A stretch of 64,000 bases of DNA from Poa pratensis (Eukaryota > Streptophyta > Magnoliopsida > Poales > Poaceae): positions 16,488,394-16,552,393 of the forward strand of contig CAMZMU010000123.1 of the NCBI GenBank assembly GCA_947311845.1. Reading direction: 5' to 3'. The notes under the pieces are model-generated. The model worked only from the letters and a program-made list of their open reading frames with translations. It had not been told where the DNA came from and made no database searches. Shown here piece after piece: positions 21,762-32,900 of the stretch. Each line of letters opens with the position of its first letter. Within the stretch, counting starts at the first letter, position 1. Made by a program: the position numbers and the translations under genes.

Positions 21762-22354
21762 GAATATTCATAATCAAAATATGGCTCATTACCTTTATCA
21801 AGATCCCAGTGGCTAGTATTTTCAGAAATAGTCTCCAATAAATTCCATGCTTCTTCTTCAGTGTTATTAGTAAAACTTCCACCAGATGAATTATCCAGAA
21901 TCTCCTTGTGCTTCATAGGTAGTCTCACATAAAAGTTTATCAATATAAGTTTCCTTGTAAGATCATGACATGGATTCTTGCGAAGGAGTTCCTTTAACCT
22001 CCCCCAAGCTTGAGTAATACTCTCTCCCAGATGTGGCCAGAAATTGAATATATAGCAGCGGTTATCATAAGCTTCTTTAGGAGTAAAATATTTAAGAAAG
22101 AAAACCTTCCTCAAGATACTCCATTCATTCTGGACCTCTTCATCCAAAGACCTGTACCAATCACGAGCATTACCAGATAAAGACAAATACAATAGCTTCC
22201 TTTTTACCTGATCCTCTGAAATACCAGGTAGTCTGAATAAGCCACATATGTCCTCAATTATTTCCATGTGCTCGCGTGCCGACTTAGTTCCATCTCCTGT
22301 AAATGGATTTTTCATAACTCTTTTAACATGACCCATGGGAATTTTATATCCCAC
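21719..22354 (-). CDS. E2 Gag (retrotransposon capsid), partial frame
   Basis: A 211-codon frame has the retrotransposon Gag signature, with ARDWYRSLDEEVQNEWSILR and FFLKYFTPKEAYDNRCYIF. It would form the particle that packages element RNA. The start is uncertain because upstream sequence (22355-22518) is also leader-like. It leaves frame near 21735, where the reading shifts into the following protease frame. No CCHC zinc knuckle is seen. Confidence 0.75.
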   Translation of the reverse strand: MGYKIPMGHVKRVMKNPFTGDGTKSAREHMEIIEDICGLFRLPGISEDQVKRKLLYLSLSGNARDWYRSLDEEVQNEWSILRKVFFLKYFTPKEAYDNRCYIFNFWPHLGESITQAWGRLKELLRKNPCHDLTRKLILINFYVRLPMKHKEILDNSSGGSFTNNTEEEAWNLLETISENTSHWDLDKGNEPYFDYEYSCVENFSTSICLKI

Positions 22355-22518
22355 TTTAGGTATCTCAGCACAGCAGTTTCAACCACCTTTGCAGTAGTGG
22401 CATAAGCACTTTCATATAGAGCAAGATGCAGCGAGGCACGATTCATAAATGCCATAGTAACAATGAGATAAACAGCTTTCAAGTTTCCTTACCAAACTTC
22501 TTACCAATAGCGCTACGC

Positions 22519-22536
22519 TCCCCGGCAACGGCGCCA
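22519..22536 (-). other. E2 primer binding site, tRNA-Asp type
   Basis: The minus strand reads TGGCGCCGTTGCCGGGGA, 11 nt downstream of the 5' LTR end at 22548. It is identical to the primer site of E1. Confidence 0.9.
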
Positions 22537-22547
22537 GAAAAGTATCT

Positions 22548-24061
22548 TGATGGCTCCCAAGTGCAGGAGATCAATTGTAGTACCTTTCAATTAGAAAAGG
22601 TTGTCGAACCCACGAGGAGCTGAAGGTATTGGTTAGTAAGATTGATAAATAAAACAATAAAAGATGCAGTGTTTTTGGTATTTTCAGTTGTATAATTGCA
22701 AGCAGATAACAGATAGTAGCAAGTGAAAGCTCTCAAAGAGAGAAAGCCCAATCCTCTTATGTGGCAAAGGACAAGCTCAAGTGATGTGTAACTTATATGT
22801 GGCAAACGTTCCCGAGGGCGGCATGGATGATGCTAGGCATAGAGATTTATTAAACAACACGTTGAATATCTTGTCAAGTTTTAATCCTCTTTGGACGGAG
22901 CCATAATTAGGTATAGCTAAATAAATAAACTACAACCCCTTATGATGGATCATGTGGCCAAGCAAATGACTGCACAAGAATTATTAAGACCTAAAGTCCC
23001 ACCATAGCATTACACTCTAAGGTCCCCGATACTAATACCCTCATAATATAACTTCATGACTCGGTCTCAGGTTTACGTGTCCTCCCAAGTCTCCATCAAT
23101 TCATTACACTACGGTGTTCTCCTATGAGCCCATAAAGGTGAAGTGTTGTGCAGTCGACGTTCGCACAACACCATCATAGAATCACATAAAAGATAAACTC
23201 TTGACAAAATACCAACACATGTCATATATAAATCAATGCCAATTCATCCTATGCCCTCAGGAACATACGGGAACTACTCACAACGTGCGAACATGATCAT
23301 AATCAGTGGCATAAGTGGTACAACACAATCTGAAATTATAACTTCACCACCAAATAATGACAAGTACTCAATCACAAACATGAATAGTAGCACAAGACAA
23401 GTATCTAGGGTATAGCAACTCTCAAACTGCGAGGGGAACGGAGTGGATCACGGTGATGATGATGGTGATGGTGCTGGTCTTGATGGGGGTGATGATGTAG
23501 AGGCCTCCTCCCACGCCAAGGAGGAGAGGTGATGACGATGACGATGATTTCCCCCTTCTCCGGAGTTCCGGAGCAGCAGGATCTGACCCCCCTCGGAAGG
23601 GATCAGGAGTTTCGCCGCCGCCGCGACCTCGGATGGACTTGGAAAAATTAGGGCGTTACTTTTCGGGCGAGACGAAGGCGTCGATAAAAAGCCCCAGGCG
23701 AGGAGGTGCCCGAGGCCAGTTTGGGTGGTCCCACGCGGCCAGGTACATGGGCCGCGTGGGCCACCCCCATTTGGCCCTCGTGGCTCTCCTCTCTTCGGTC
23801 TTCTTCCCTCTGCCTTTCTCCCGATGAAAAACTGACGCAGTATTTTTCCTTTTATTATTTGAGTCCTGTAGCTCCTGAAACATTAAAGACAAGAAAAAGG
23901 AGGTTTTCTGCCTCCCAGAAATTAAATACCAAAAATAGGGACTTTGTATGAAAGTCCCCAAAATCATCTAAAACATGTAGAAACAATCATATAATCATGC
24001 AAATAACATTCTAGTATGATACTAAAAGTTATATAAATGATGATATAAAATGCACGTATAA
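22548..24061 (-). repeat. E2 5' LTR
   Basis: A copy of 14306-15811 with an extra 8 bp near 22709, AGTTTGGG in place of TTTGGG near 23718, and a terminal change (plus strand GTATAA instead of GTATCA), so the minus strand begins TT rather than TG. The hairpin is at 23730-23760. A later point mutation at the terminus would not affect an already integrated copy. Confidence 0.88.
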
Positions 24062-24604
24062 TATATACACACAATATAAGATGCACACAACAACATAACA
24101 TCAAAATGTAATGCGGCGTGATATGGTCCTTGCGCCGATGGTCTCCTTCGCGCCCACAGTTTATAAACAATTTACTAAACTTACCTTGACCATATCACAT
24201 TGCCCCTGCAAAATAAAGTTAGACGCTTTCTACTTTATCTTTTGCATATTTTACGTGGCTTAGGGGCTTTCGTAAATAGAACCGCTTCTTACCTACGAAC
24301 CTACAACCACAACAACGATCAGATAATTGCTATTTTATATCCCTTGAAGGTCCTCCATTGAAAATGCAATGCCAACTATTGCGAGAGAGACAGACACCAG
24401 CCAGCCACATATATGGAACAAGCCATATGTCAGTTGTGGAACCAGTCTCGCGTAAGCGTACGCGTAAAGTCGGTCCGGACCGCTTCATCAACACAATGCC
24501 GCCGGCAAAAGCAAGTGCACGCTAGAGGATAGCAACTATAAGAACGATGCCCTCATATTCAACATGAGTTCTAAAACCGTACAACTATATCTACGCATAG
24601 ATCG
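24062..24604 (-). mobile_element. Copia leader, upstream piece
   Basis: On the minus strand this follows the tRNA-Met primer site and reads like the transcribed leader of BARE/Angela-type Copia elements (TTTTGCAGGGGCAATGTGATATGG). It ends at the E2 target duplication and continues at 14305. It has no coding capacity. Confidence 0.65.
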
Positions 24605-24616
24605 GCTCTGATACCA
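24605..24616 (-). other. Primer binding site, initiator tRNA-Met type
   Basis: The minus strand reads TGGTATCAGAGC one base after the LTR end at 24618. This is the standard primer site of plant Copia elements. Confidence 0.88.
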
Positions 24617-24617
24617 C

Positions 24618-26278
24618 TGAAGGGGATCATGTGCAGAAAACAAAAAAAATTCTAACAACGATAACCAAAATAGTCAGGATCTATTACTATGCAGATATAA
24701 AGTAACGGAGAGAACGGTGTACATACCCTTGTAGACCGTAAGCGTCGACGATCGAAAAGATCTGTTTCGATGACGACGCGTGATGAAGACGGGCGACGAA
24801 GACGATGGCGGTGCCGTAGCCGACCTCAAGGTCGTGTAGATGAACCTCTGCAAGTGCCACATGTGTGGCACCTCGTAGCTCTACACACCTACGGTGTAGA
24901 CGACGACCTCCGGGCTCCGATCCAGCCGAGCAGTGGAAGCAGAAGACTTGGACCCAGCAGCACGGCGGTGTGCGTATGGTGGAGAGAACTCTCTCAACCC
25001 GTGCGTAGCCCCAATTGCGGAGCCACAACTTAAACGGATGAGAGAAAGAGAGAGGATTCTGGATGGAAAAAAGGCAAAGGGGTGCACCTCTATATAAAGG
25101 TGGAGGAGAGGTGCCACCCTTGGTGGCTTAGCCATGTGGGACTATTCCCACATGGCCAGCCGCACCAAGGGGATGCGCCAGCCTAGGTGGGCCCCATTTG
25201 GCCCACCTAGGGCTGCCACTCCCAATCCGCACCAAGGGGGAACTTCCCCTCCTTATGGGCCTTCTTTCCCATGGGAAAGCCCATTTAAGGTGGGCTGCCT
25301 TTAAAAATTCGAAATTAATTAAAATAAAATATATTTAACTATCAATTACACTAATTAATATTAAATACATATTATCTAATTTATTTCGGCTCCGAAAACC
25401 ATTTCGTCGCCCTCCGAACTCCATCGGATATGCCCGGAACACTTCCGGTGTTCTTCTCTCTATTTTCTCTTCTGCGTCCAATCTAAATAAACGTCGCCTA
25501 CCCTTAAGTGTGGCACCCTACGGTTCGGGATCACTCCAGACATGATCGAGACCCGTTCTCCGATCAATGACTATCAAGGGGATCTGGGTACCCATGAAAG
25601 CCCCTGTGCGTTCACGAATATCTTTGTATCAAGTCTCAAACCTTTTGCCTGGCGATACTTAGTTTGTCCGAGACTCGATCTCAGGCATCGCGATACCTAG
25701 CTCGATCTCTTTATCGACAATACTATTCTTTACTCGTCTGTGATATTACATCATCGTGACCTAGTCACATGCTTGCAAGCTCATTGATGTAATCTCACCG
25801 AGTGGGCCCAGAGTATCTATCCTGCTATATGGATGGGCAAATCCCGCTCTTGATCATACACCTCAACATATTTCTTTCGAATACCCGAGAGGGACACCTT
25901 TATTGTCATCCTATATTAGGAGTGACATTTGATGCAATCAAAGTACCTTCAAGAAATAGCAATTAAGTATGATCTCACGGTCGAAGGCATGAGTACTACG
26001 TCCTATATAAATTGGGTATGTGTCCATCACATCATTCACCTAATGATATGACTCCATTATCAATTGACGTCCAAGTCCATGATCAGGAAACCTAAAGCAT
26101 CTGTTGATCTCAATGGACTAGTAAAAGAGGCTACTAGGGACCTGGTTGTTTACATACCACACGTGTATTAATGTTTCCGCTTAATATAGTTATAGCATGG
26201 TATAAAACATATTATGAACAATCGAGATATGACAAATAAAATATCTTTATTAATTGCCTCTAGGGCATATCTCCTTCA
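24618..26278 (-). repeat. Copia LTR (BARE/Angela-like), flanked by both PBS and PPT
   Basis: On the minus strand it starts TGAAGGAGATATGCCC at 26278 and ends GATCCCCTTCA at 24618 (1661 bp, inverted ends TGAAGG/CCTTCA). A primer site adjoins its downstream end and a polypurine tract its upstream end, so element interior lies on both sides. A hairpin (25131-25156) precedes a TATA-like CTTTATATAG on the minus strand (25099-25089). The ORFs inside it (24674-25135) are not supported. Confidence 0.8.
25131..25156 (-). promoter_or_regulatory. Hairpin next to the Copia LTR TATA box
   Basis: GCCATGTGGGA (25131-25141) pairs perfectly with TCCCACATGGC (25146-25156) over a 4-nt loop. The TATA-like site lies about 35 nt downstream on the minus strand. 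The sequence is unrelated to the Gypsy hairpins, but the stem length is the same (11 bp). Confidence 0.5.
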
Positions 26279-27960
26279 GTCTCCCACTTGCACTAGAGTA
26301 CAATTTAATCTAGTTTACAACTTGGTAAAAGCTTAACACCTATAGCAATTTAGTGCATGCTTGTCTCGTGGAAGAGGAATTTAGTCAATAGATCTCCCAC
26401 ATTGAGATCTGTATGCGCTTTGCAACACTTCTGTGTCACCTAGTTTGACATCATCCCGTATCTTATGATAACGGTGAAATACATGTTTGACGATGGAGTG
26501 AGACTCGAAACTTCGCGTAGCATGGGCCTTAAAAGTCTAAGAGATCTATTAAGGGAAACCATGCATGCTCGGGAAAACCGCTCAGTCCAATCACACTTGC
26601 TACTTCTGAAGTAGCCATATATTCCTATACCTATGTAGATTATGCGACATTGCATTCATATGCGACTTCGCAAGCTAACCCTGTCTTTCTTCAAAACAAA
26701 GGACTTCTCCTGTATGAGATTTCTAGTCGTATGGGTCAGTATCATAACTTGCATCATCGTAACCCTTTTAGGGCAAGTTGTCTTTTCACTCTTACCCCAT
26801 ACCAGAAAACATATCTTCAGTTCTCTTTAGACACTGAAGGATATACTTAACGTTTGTTCATTGATCCACCTAGGGATCACTCTAGAACCCGTTCGTCAAT
26901 CAAGAACTTGGGTCACACCAAGTCGAGCTTTCAGTATGATAGAGTCTATGGCTGAGGCATAGAGGATGTCGAACATCCCTTTTTCTTTCAATAGCTATCG
27001 CTGAAATGCCAAGATAAACTTAATATTTTACTTAGTCATACAAGTAAGAACCTTTTCTTCGCTTGTTCTATTATGAAACACTTCATAATCTTAACCTAGG
27101 AAAATATTCCGACCTAATGTTATTAAGCCCCCTTTTTGATCTATACAAATTATAGACCTGATTCCTAATACTTCTAACTTCACTCATAGAAAATTTAATC
27201 ATTTAAATAATCATTTATACTTTACTAGAGGATCTGTATCATTCTTAATATGTCATCACATCAGGAATGACACTTAGCTCCCACTTAAATACGCCATCCG
27301 TATATAAGACCAGGGAATTTCTTTTAGCTTCCACTCAAATATGCCATTCACATATAAGATCAAGAAAAGCTACTTAGCTCCCCCTCACTTCGTTGTAAAT
27401 GCAAGTTTCTTCAACTATTTTGGACGAATCCAAAATCGTTTGATCACATTATCAAATTGAAGATTCCAGCTCCGATATGCTTGCTTCAGCCCATGAATGG
27501 ACAGCTGAAGTTTGCATACGTGTCTAGCATCCTTAGGATCAACAAAACCTACTCGTTGTAACGATTACAACTCTTCCTTAATGTTGCTATTAGGGAACAC
27601 GGTTTCTTTATCCATCTATCAATTTCTTAATGAAAATAATTGCTAGAACAATCCTAAATAGACTTAGGCATCGTCACTTGAAACAAAATCTCGTTGTGGT
27701 CAACATTTGAATTTGTCGAAACTGTTTTGTGACAAATCGATCCTTATAGACGGTTGCCTTTTCGTCAGCGTCTATATAGCATCAGTAAGACAACTATTTA
27801 GTAGATGATAAATTTAGTCTCTCGATAGTATTTTTTATTTATTCAAAACTTAATAGTAACTAATCGTTCAATATAGCATCAGTAAGACAAGTATTTAGTT
27901 TCCGCACAATTCTTCTTTTGTTATCTGCATTGACGGGGCTGCTACTCACTTGATCTTGAC
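26279..27960 (-). pseudogene. Decayed Copia pol (RT to 3' end) with polypurine tract
   Basis: Directly upstream of the LTR on the minus strand is GCAAGTGGGAGAC, the usual Copia polypurine tract. Farther up, at about 27430-27615, the minus strand encodes a Copia RT stretch with one stop, including FVDPKDARHVCKLQLSIHGL and KQAYRSWNLQFDNVIKRF, matching the SIYGLKQASRSWN block of the family. Many stops and indels make it non-functional. The left boundary near 27960 is approximate. Confidence 0.7.
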
Positions 27961-28369
27961 AACTCGTCGTACATTTCTATTCTTAGAGGTTGTGTCCAAA
28001 TTTAAATCATGTCACGTTTAGGATTTTTTCTGACTGCACAAAAATTATACTGTGTTGTATATGTGTGTCTCAGTTTTGCCTTTTGAATTAGGGAGTGTTT
28101 TTTTTTTGTTTTGTATTTTTTTGCGCCCACCCTCTAGTTTCATCCTAGATTCGCCACTGGTCTAGATCTGTAAATTGATGAGACATGAAGATATTCACGT
28201 GCAGTTTACCATCCCAAACCCTCATGTACTTTCGCCACCACCCCGTAGACAGTCGCCGCCCCCGTACGCCGCGCCCACAGTATGTTTACACCGCCGGATA
28301 TAGACCTTACCCGTCATGTGTTCGGGAAATTATTTGAGCTCCTTTTTTGATTGTTTTGCTCATTTGTAG
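27961..28369. other. Unclassified DNA, no gene seen
   Basis: A T-rich stretch (28098-28120) is followed by a GC-richer part (28200-28300) with no open frame of note. It may be the 5' end of the PIF/Harbinger unit that follows. Confidence 0.35.
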
Positions 28370-29290
28370 GCATGAATTTGTTGGATGATGAGTTTGATCA
28401 CTCGAATTGTGATGTTTTCATGTACAAATAGTCCATCGATGATGACGAAGATGCGAACGTGATGTTAGTGATGATCATCCTCGAAAAAATAGAGAATAAA
28501 GGAGCATGTTCTCAACTTCAAGGGTTTGATTAAAGCAGTATAACTGTTCTCCGTGACAAAAGTGCACGGGGTCTCTACAACGACCAATTCAAACCCGATC
28601 TGGTATTGCACGAAGGCTTTTTTTGTCATCGCTTGTGGGTGAGTTCCAGCTGGTTCCATCACACAGTGAAAGGTGCGACGATGTTTGATACCTACTTCAT
28701 GTTGAGACAAGATTGTTGCGGACAACTTTCCTTCTCTCCTATGCAGAAATACACAACAATTTTAGAATGCTTGCCTATGATAAAAATATGGATGCCGTGA
28801 AAGGGTACATCCGAATAGGGGAGAGCATATGCATTAAGGCTATGGTCAAATTTGCATACGCCACGATGACTGTGTTTGGACCAGAGTACATGAGATAAAT
28901 GTCGAGGACACCCAAAGTTAATGGCATCGGAACAAGAAAAAGGTTTACGAGATATGCTTGGTTCAGTCGATTGCGTTCATTGGTAATGTAAAAACAGCCC
29001 AAGAGGACACAATCATATTTGAAGCCGACTTGGGAATTTGGCAAGCGCATTTTCGTATGCCTGATTCCCACAACGATATCAATGTGCTTCAATGCTCTTT
29101 GCTGTTCAAAAGACTTTGTGATGAGGATGATTCGGCGTGCAACTACACCTTTAACGGGCACGACTATACCATGTGATTCTATCTTGCCGATGGTATCCAT
29201 TCTCCGTGGATGCCATTTGTGAAAACTATAACCAATCCTCAAGGTCAAAATTGATATCACTGTGCAGCTATGTAAGGATCTACTAGGAAG
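28370..29290 (+). pseudogene. PIF/Harbinger-type transposase (plant transposon protein) pseudogene
   Basis: Broken frames spell a protein of the plant PIF/Harbinger-derived DDE family. They include LRQDCCGQLSFSPMQKYTT, then RMLAYDKNMDAVKGYIRIGE with AMVKFAYATMTVFGPEYMR (28713-28898), then MPDSHNDINVLQCSLLFKRL with NYTFNGHDYTM (28958-29176), then FYLADGIHSPW after a stop. At least three interruptions (stops near 28430 and 29177, frame change near 28760) make it dead. A further open stretch at 29341-29580 has no recognised domain. It lies about 600 bp upstream of the helicase gene. Confidence 0.75.
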
Positions 29291-29907
29291 TCGAGAGTGC
29301 TCCGAACTCTTTGTGATATTGTTCGTATAGCTACAATGATGTGGGATTCAAAAACACGGTGAGAGGTGGTAATTTGTTGTGTAATCTTGCACAACATTAT
29401 TGCGAAGGAATGAGAGAGAATGGACAGTCTGCACGAATGTTTTCGAAAAGCCCGGAGAACATGTCCTTTGACGCAGAGTATGTTATGGACTTCTTAAAAT
29501 GTATCGACAATTTTGAAATCAACAAGCGCATGTGCAACTACTTAATTGTGAAGTATATGTGGATCCACACTAAAAATTAGTGAATTTATGTTTAAATTAT
29601 GAACTACGAATAATTTGAACTATTTATGCACTGTCAATAATTGTATGTTCTAATTTGAAATATTTCTTTGTGATTTTGAATATTTTTAGATGAATTTATG
29701 GATTGAAAAGAGAGTTTATGATTATGAGGGAACATATAAGGGATTGGCCAGTCTAGTAGGGGGATGCTTACCGTAACCGCATTTGTATGGCGTAAACCCA
29801 GTGTCCATTGGCGCATTTCGGTTACCATGTGGAAAAGCGAAGATTAAAATGGTAGCATTATCTACTCTTCCCCGCCTCTTCCGGCCGAATCACCACACCC
29901 TCCCGCC
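29291..29907 (+). promoter_or_regulatory. Upstream region of the helicase gene
   Basis: A transposon-like remnant (to about 29760) is followed by a short unique stretch to the ATG. No convincing TATA box is visible. The last 50 bases are C-rich (CTCTTCCCCGCCTCTTCCGG), as in many TATA-less grass housekeeping or plastid genes. The promoter assignment is positional only. Confidence 0.35.
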
Positions 29908-32900
29908 ATGCACTGCCTCGCCCCGCACTTCCTCCTCCTCCTCCCACTCCCCACCGCCTCCCGCCACGCGCTCCCCCAAACCCCACCGCCCCCTCTCCTC
30001 CTGCCGTCTCGCGCAGCTCAGCCCCACGCCGCTCCGCTCCACCTCCCCTCCGCGCGCTCCCCTTCCGGCGCCGCCGCTCCGGTGTCCGACGAGGACGAGG
30101 ACGAGGACGAGGAAGCCGACGAGGAGGATGACGACGAGATAGACATCCCCGATGCGGACGGGAAATACGACGAGTACGAGGATGGGGAAGGAGAGGATGG
30201 CGACGAGGAGCTGGAAGAGGAGAGTGGCGGCGAGGAGCTGGAAGACGGAGAGGCGGCGGAGGATTCGCGAGTGGAAACCGCGGCTCGCAGGCAGCGGTCG
30301 GAGGAGTACAAGTCGCAGCAGGTGGCCAAACTGGTCGCCGAAGTGCGGGAGTTCGGCGAGGATACGATCGACTACAATGAGCTCGCCGGAATCTACGACT
30401 TCCCCATCGACAAGTTTCAGGTACCTGACCTGGATGAACTTTCAAAGCTGTATCGGGCTTTGGTGAGAGTTTTGTTGGTTTTGGAGTACCGAAATGGCTA
30501 GCAATTTGAGCTAGCAGCGACACACTTGCCATTCTCTACTGCGGTATATTTTAAGTCTGTAGTTTCTCGAATCCATCCATCTGTTTTACAAGGATGAAAA
30601 CCGATGACAATTGCTTTAAATCAGCCAAGGGAAGGAAGCAATATGCTAAAATTTTCCAAAGAAAATCTAACCCTTTCCATCTATTTTATGATAATAAAAA
30701 CCACGGGCTGTTGATTTTACATCTGCTAAAAAGGGGAGCAATATGCTAAAATTTATCAAAATAAAAAACCTAACCCTTGATTTGGTGGAACGTTGTTTGA
30801 AAAATTCACATTTATCGTTTGCTAGAGATATAAGAATATGGAAACATCTTACATTGAATTAGTTGAACCTGATTTTAAAAGCTTATATTCAATGGTTGGC
30901 TTAGAATGACAGCCTGGTGCAGTGGTGAAGTACTCCCCAATTGTGCCAAGAGGTCCTGGGTTTGACTCAGCCTCTCAGCATTGCACTTTGTAGGGATAAG
31001 GCTTGACTGCTGACTCGTATAATCCTTCCCCAGACCCCACGTGGTGTGGAGCTTCTAGCACTGGGTCTGTCCTTTTTATATTCAATGGTTGGCTTAGGAA
31101 CGCAGTGATTAGACAATGGAAGTAGAATAGAGGTAAATAGCACTGGCTACAATTGAATCCAATCTTTCACATAATGGGAGGGAGATCTCAAATAAATCAT
31201 GCTAGTTAAACATGAATTAAATGAGAAAAGTGCTTTTTTGGCCCCTCACCTAGTTGTAGAGTTTGCTTTTGGGCCCGTAAGAAAAATTCATAGACATTTC
31301 GCCCCCTATCTTCTCAAATCGGACACATTCATTCTTGAACCCGACTTGGCCGCCGAGTGGTCGAGAGCCCCGGTGATCAGACATGGCGATGGACTGGGTC
31401 TGGCACATGATTTTGACACTGGTGTCCGTCTGGCGGGGCATGCATTATTCGAGGGCTAACGGGATTTAAACGATGGTGTTGAAATAATGGGGTAGCTGCC
31501 ACCAACTGCTTGTGGAAATTTCCATCAGATAAAAAGAGAGCTGCAGGAGATAGATGCCAACTTGGACCACCACGTCTCAGCTCGGGTACAAAACCACACA
31601 ACATCAGCTAGAAAATCATGGCTCTGGTAGATGCCAACTTGGACCACCACGTCTCAGCTCGGGTAAAAAACCACACAACATCAGCTAGAAAATCATGGCT
31701 CTGGTCCAGGATCAAATGTGTTTGGTTTGAGAAGCAAACTCCGTGACAAGTTGAGGGACCAAAAAAGTACTTTTCCCAAAGAAAATATCCAAACTGTATG
31801 TTATTTGCAGAATATTTTTTTCTCAAAAGTTATATTATGAAGAAAGTGTTGCACCTATACTATAACAAGATATATCACGCAATTGTGCGGGCCAATCTGG
31901 TAGTTGGAATGTTAGATACGTGGGATTGCATGGCGGACATCTCCTGTGTCATGTACTGCAACACATTTCCTAATTATAGCATTATGAAACTCACAAATAG
32001 TGTTGCACTGGCCAATAAATGATTGTGATAAGCAATGAATTCTACTGTATTTCCTTGCGGCAGATATCTTTCAGTAATTTGTGCTCCAGGTGGTATCATT
32101 TTGGAGATCTTCTCCATGTCATTGTTTATGGTAATGTTGAGTACATTTCAAGTTATCTGGAATACATTTTGAAAATGATAGGTAGTCAATGGCACTGAAA
32201 TAGATACGGGTAAAATTGTTGCTTTGATTTCTGCAAACAAATCTCAACCTCTTCCCCTGTGGTAATAGTAAAAAGTTTGGAAGCCAGATGCTAATATATG
32301 TTGTACACAAAAAGTATAGTACACTGAACATTCGTTTCTGAATTTTAAGCACTTGATATACTAATTATCGTGGTATAGACCATATTCTTTTCGTTCTTCT
32401 TACACTATTTCCCATCTTATTTTAGCGCCTGGCTATACAAGCATTTCTAAGAGGCTCGTCTGTCGTAGTCTCTGCACCTACAAGTAGTGGAAAGACACTA
32501 ATCGCAGAAGCTGCAGCTGTTGCAACAGTTGCCAGAGGAAGGCGTCTCTTCTACACAACACCGTTGAAGGCCTTGTCAAATCAGAAGTTCCGTGATTTCC
32601 GGTAAAATGCTACTTTCATGATTCATGTCCTTTCTTTTACAGGTTTGTGAATTGTGACTAAAACCCGCAAAAGTTACCTTTTGTCTTGTGTTAATGGCAT
32701 CCTCATGCTCCCAACTAATAGAGAGCCTTGCAAACCGCCTCCTTTTTATGCATAAAATTAACGGATACAATGAAATGGCCACCTTAAACTCTACCCCGGA
32801 TACAATGAAATGACTACCTTAAACTCTACCCCGGCGGCATAAACCGCAAAAGTGAAGATGCTCTTGCATGTTATCTTATCTAGTTATTTTGCTATGTTGT

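Larger units (their letters stand above)
14306..24061 (-). mobile_element. Complete Athila/Tat-like Ty3/Gypsy retrotransposon E2
   Basis: LTRs lie at 22548-24061 (5') and 14306-15811 (3'). The flanking 5-mers TATAT (14301-14305 and 24062-24066) match, although the site is AT-repeat DNA, so chance agreement is possible. Order on the minus strand is primer site, gag, protease, RT, RNase H, integrase, extra ORF, polypurine tract. The integrase C-terminus shows no chromodomain, so it is a non-chromovirus. The LTRs are almost identical (few indels, one of 8 bp), so insertion is recent, yet the coding region has several frameshifts. Confidence 0.9.

Noticed and set aside
29858..30532. 224-codon minus-strand ORF
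   Set aside because: Antisense of the GC-rich first exon of the helicase gene; Arg/Pro-rich composition artefact.
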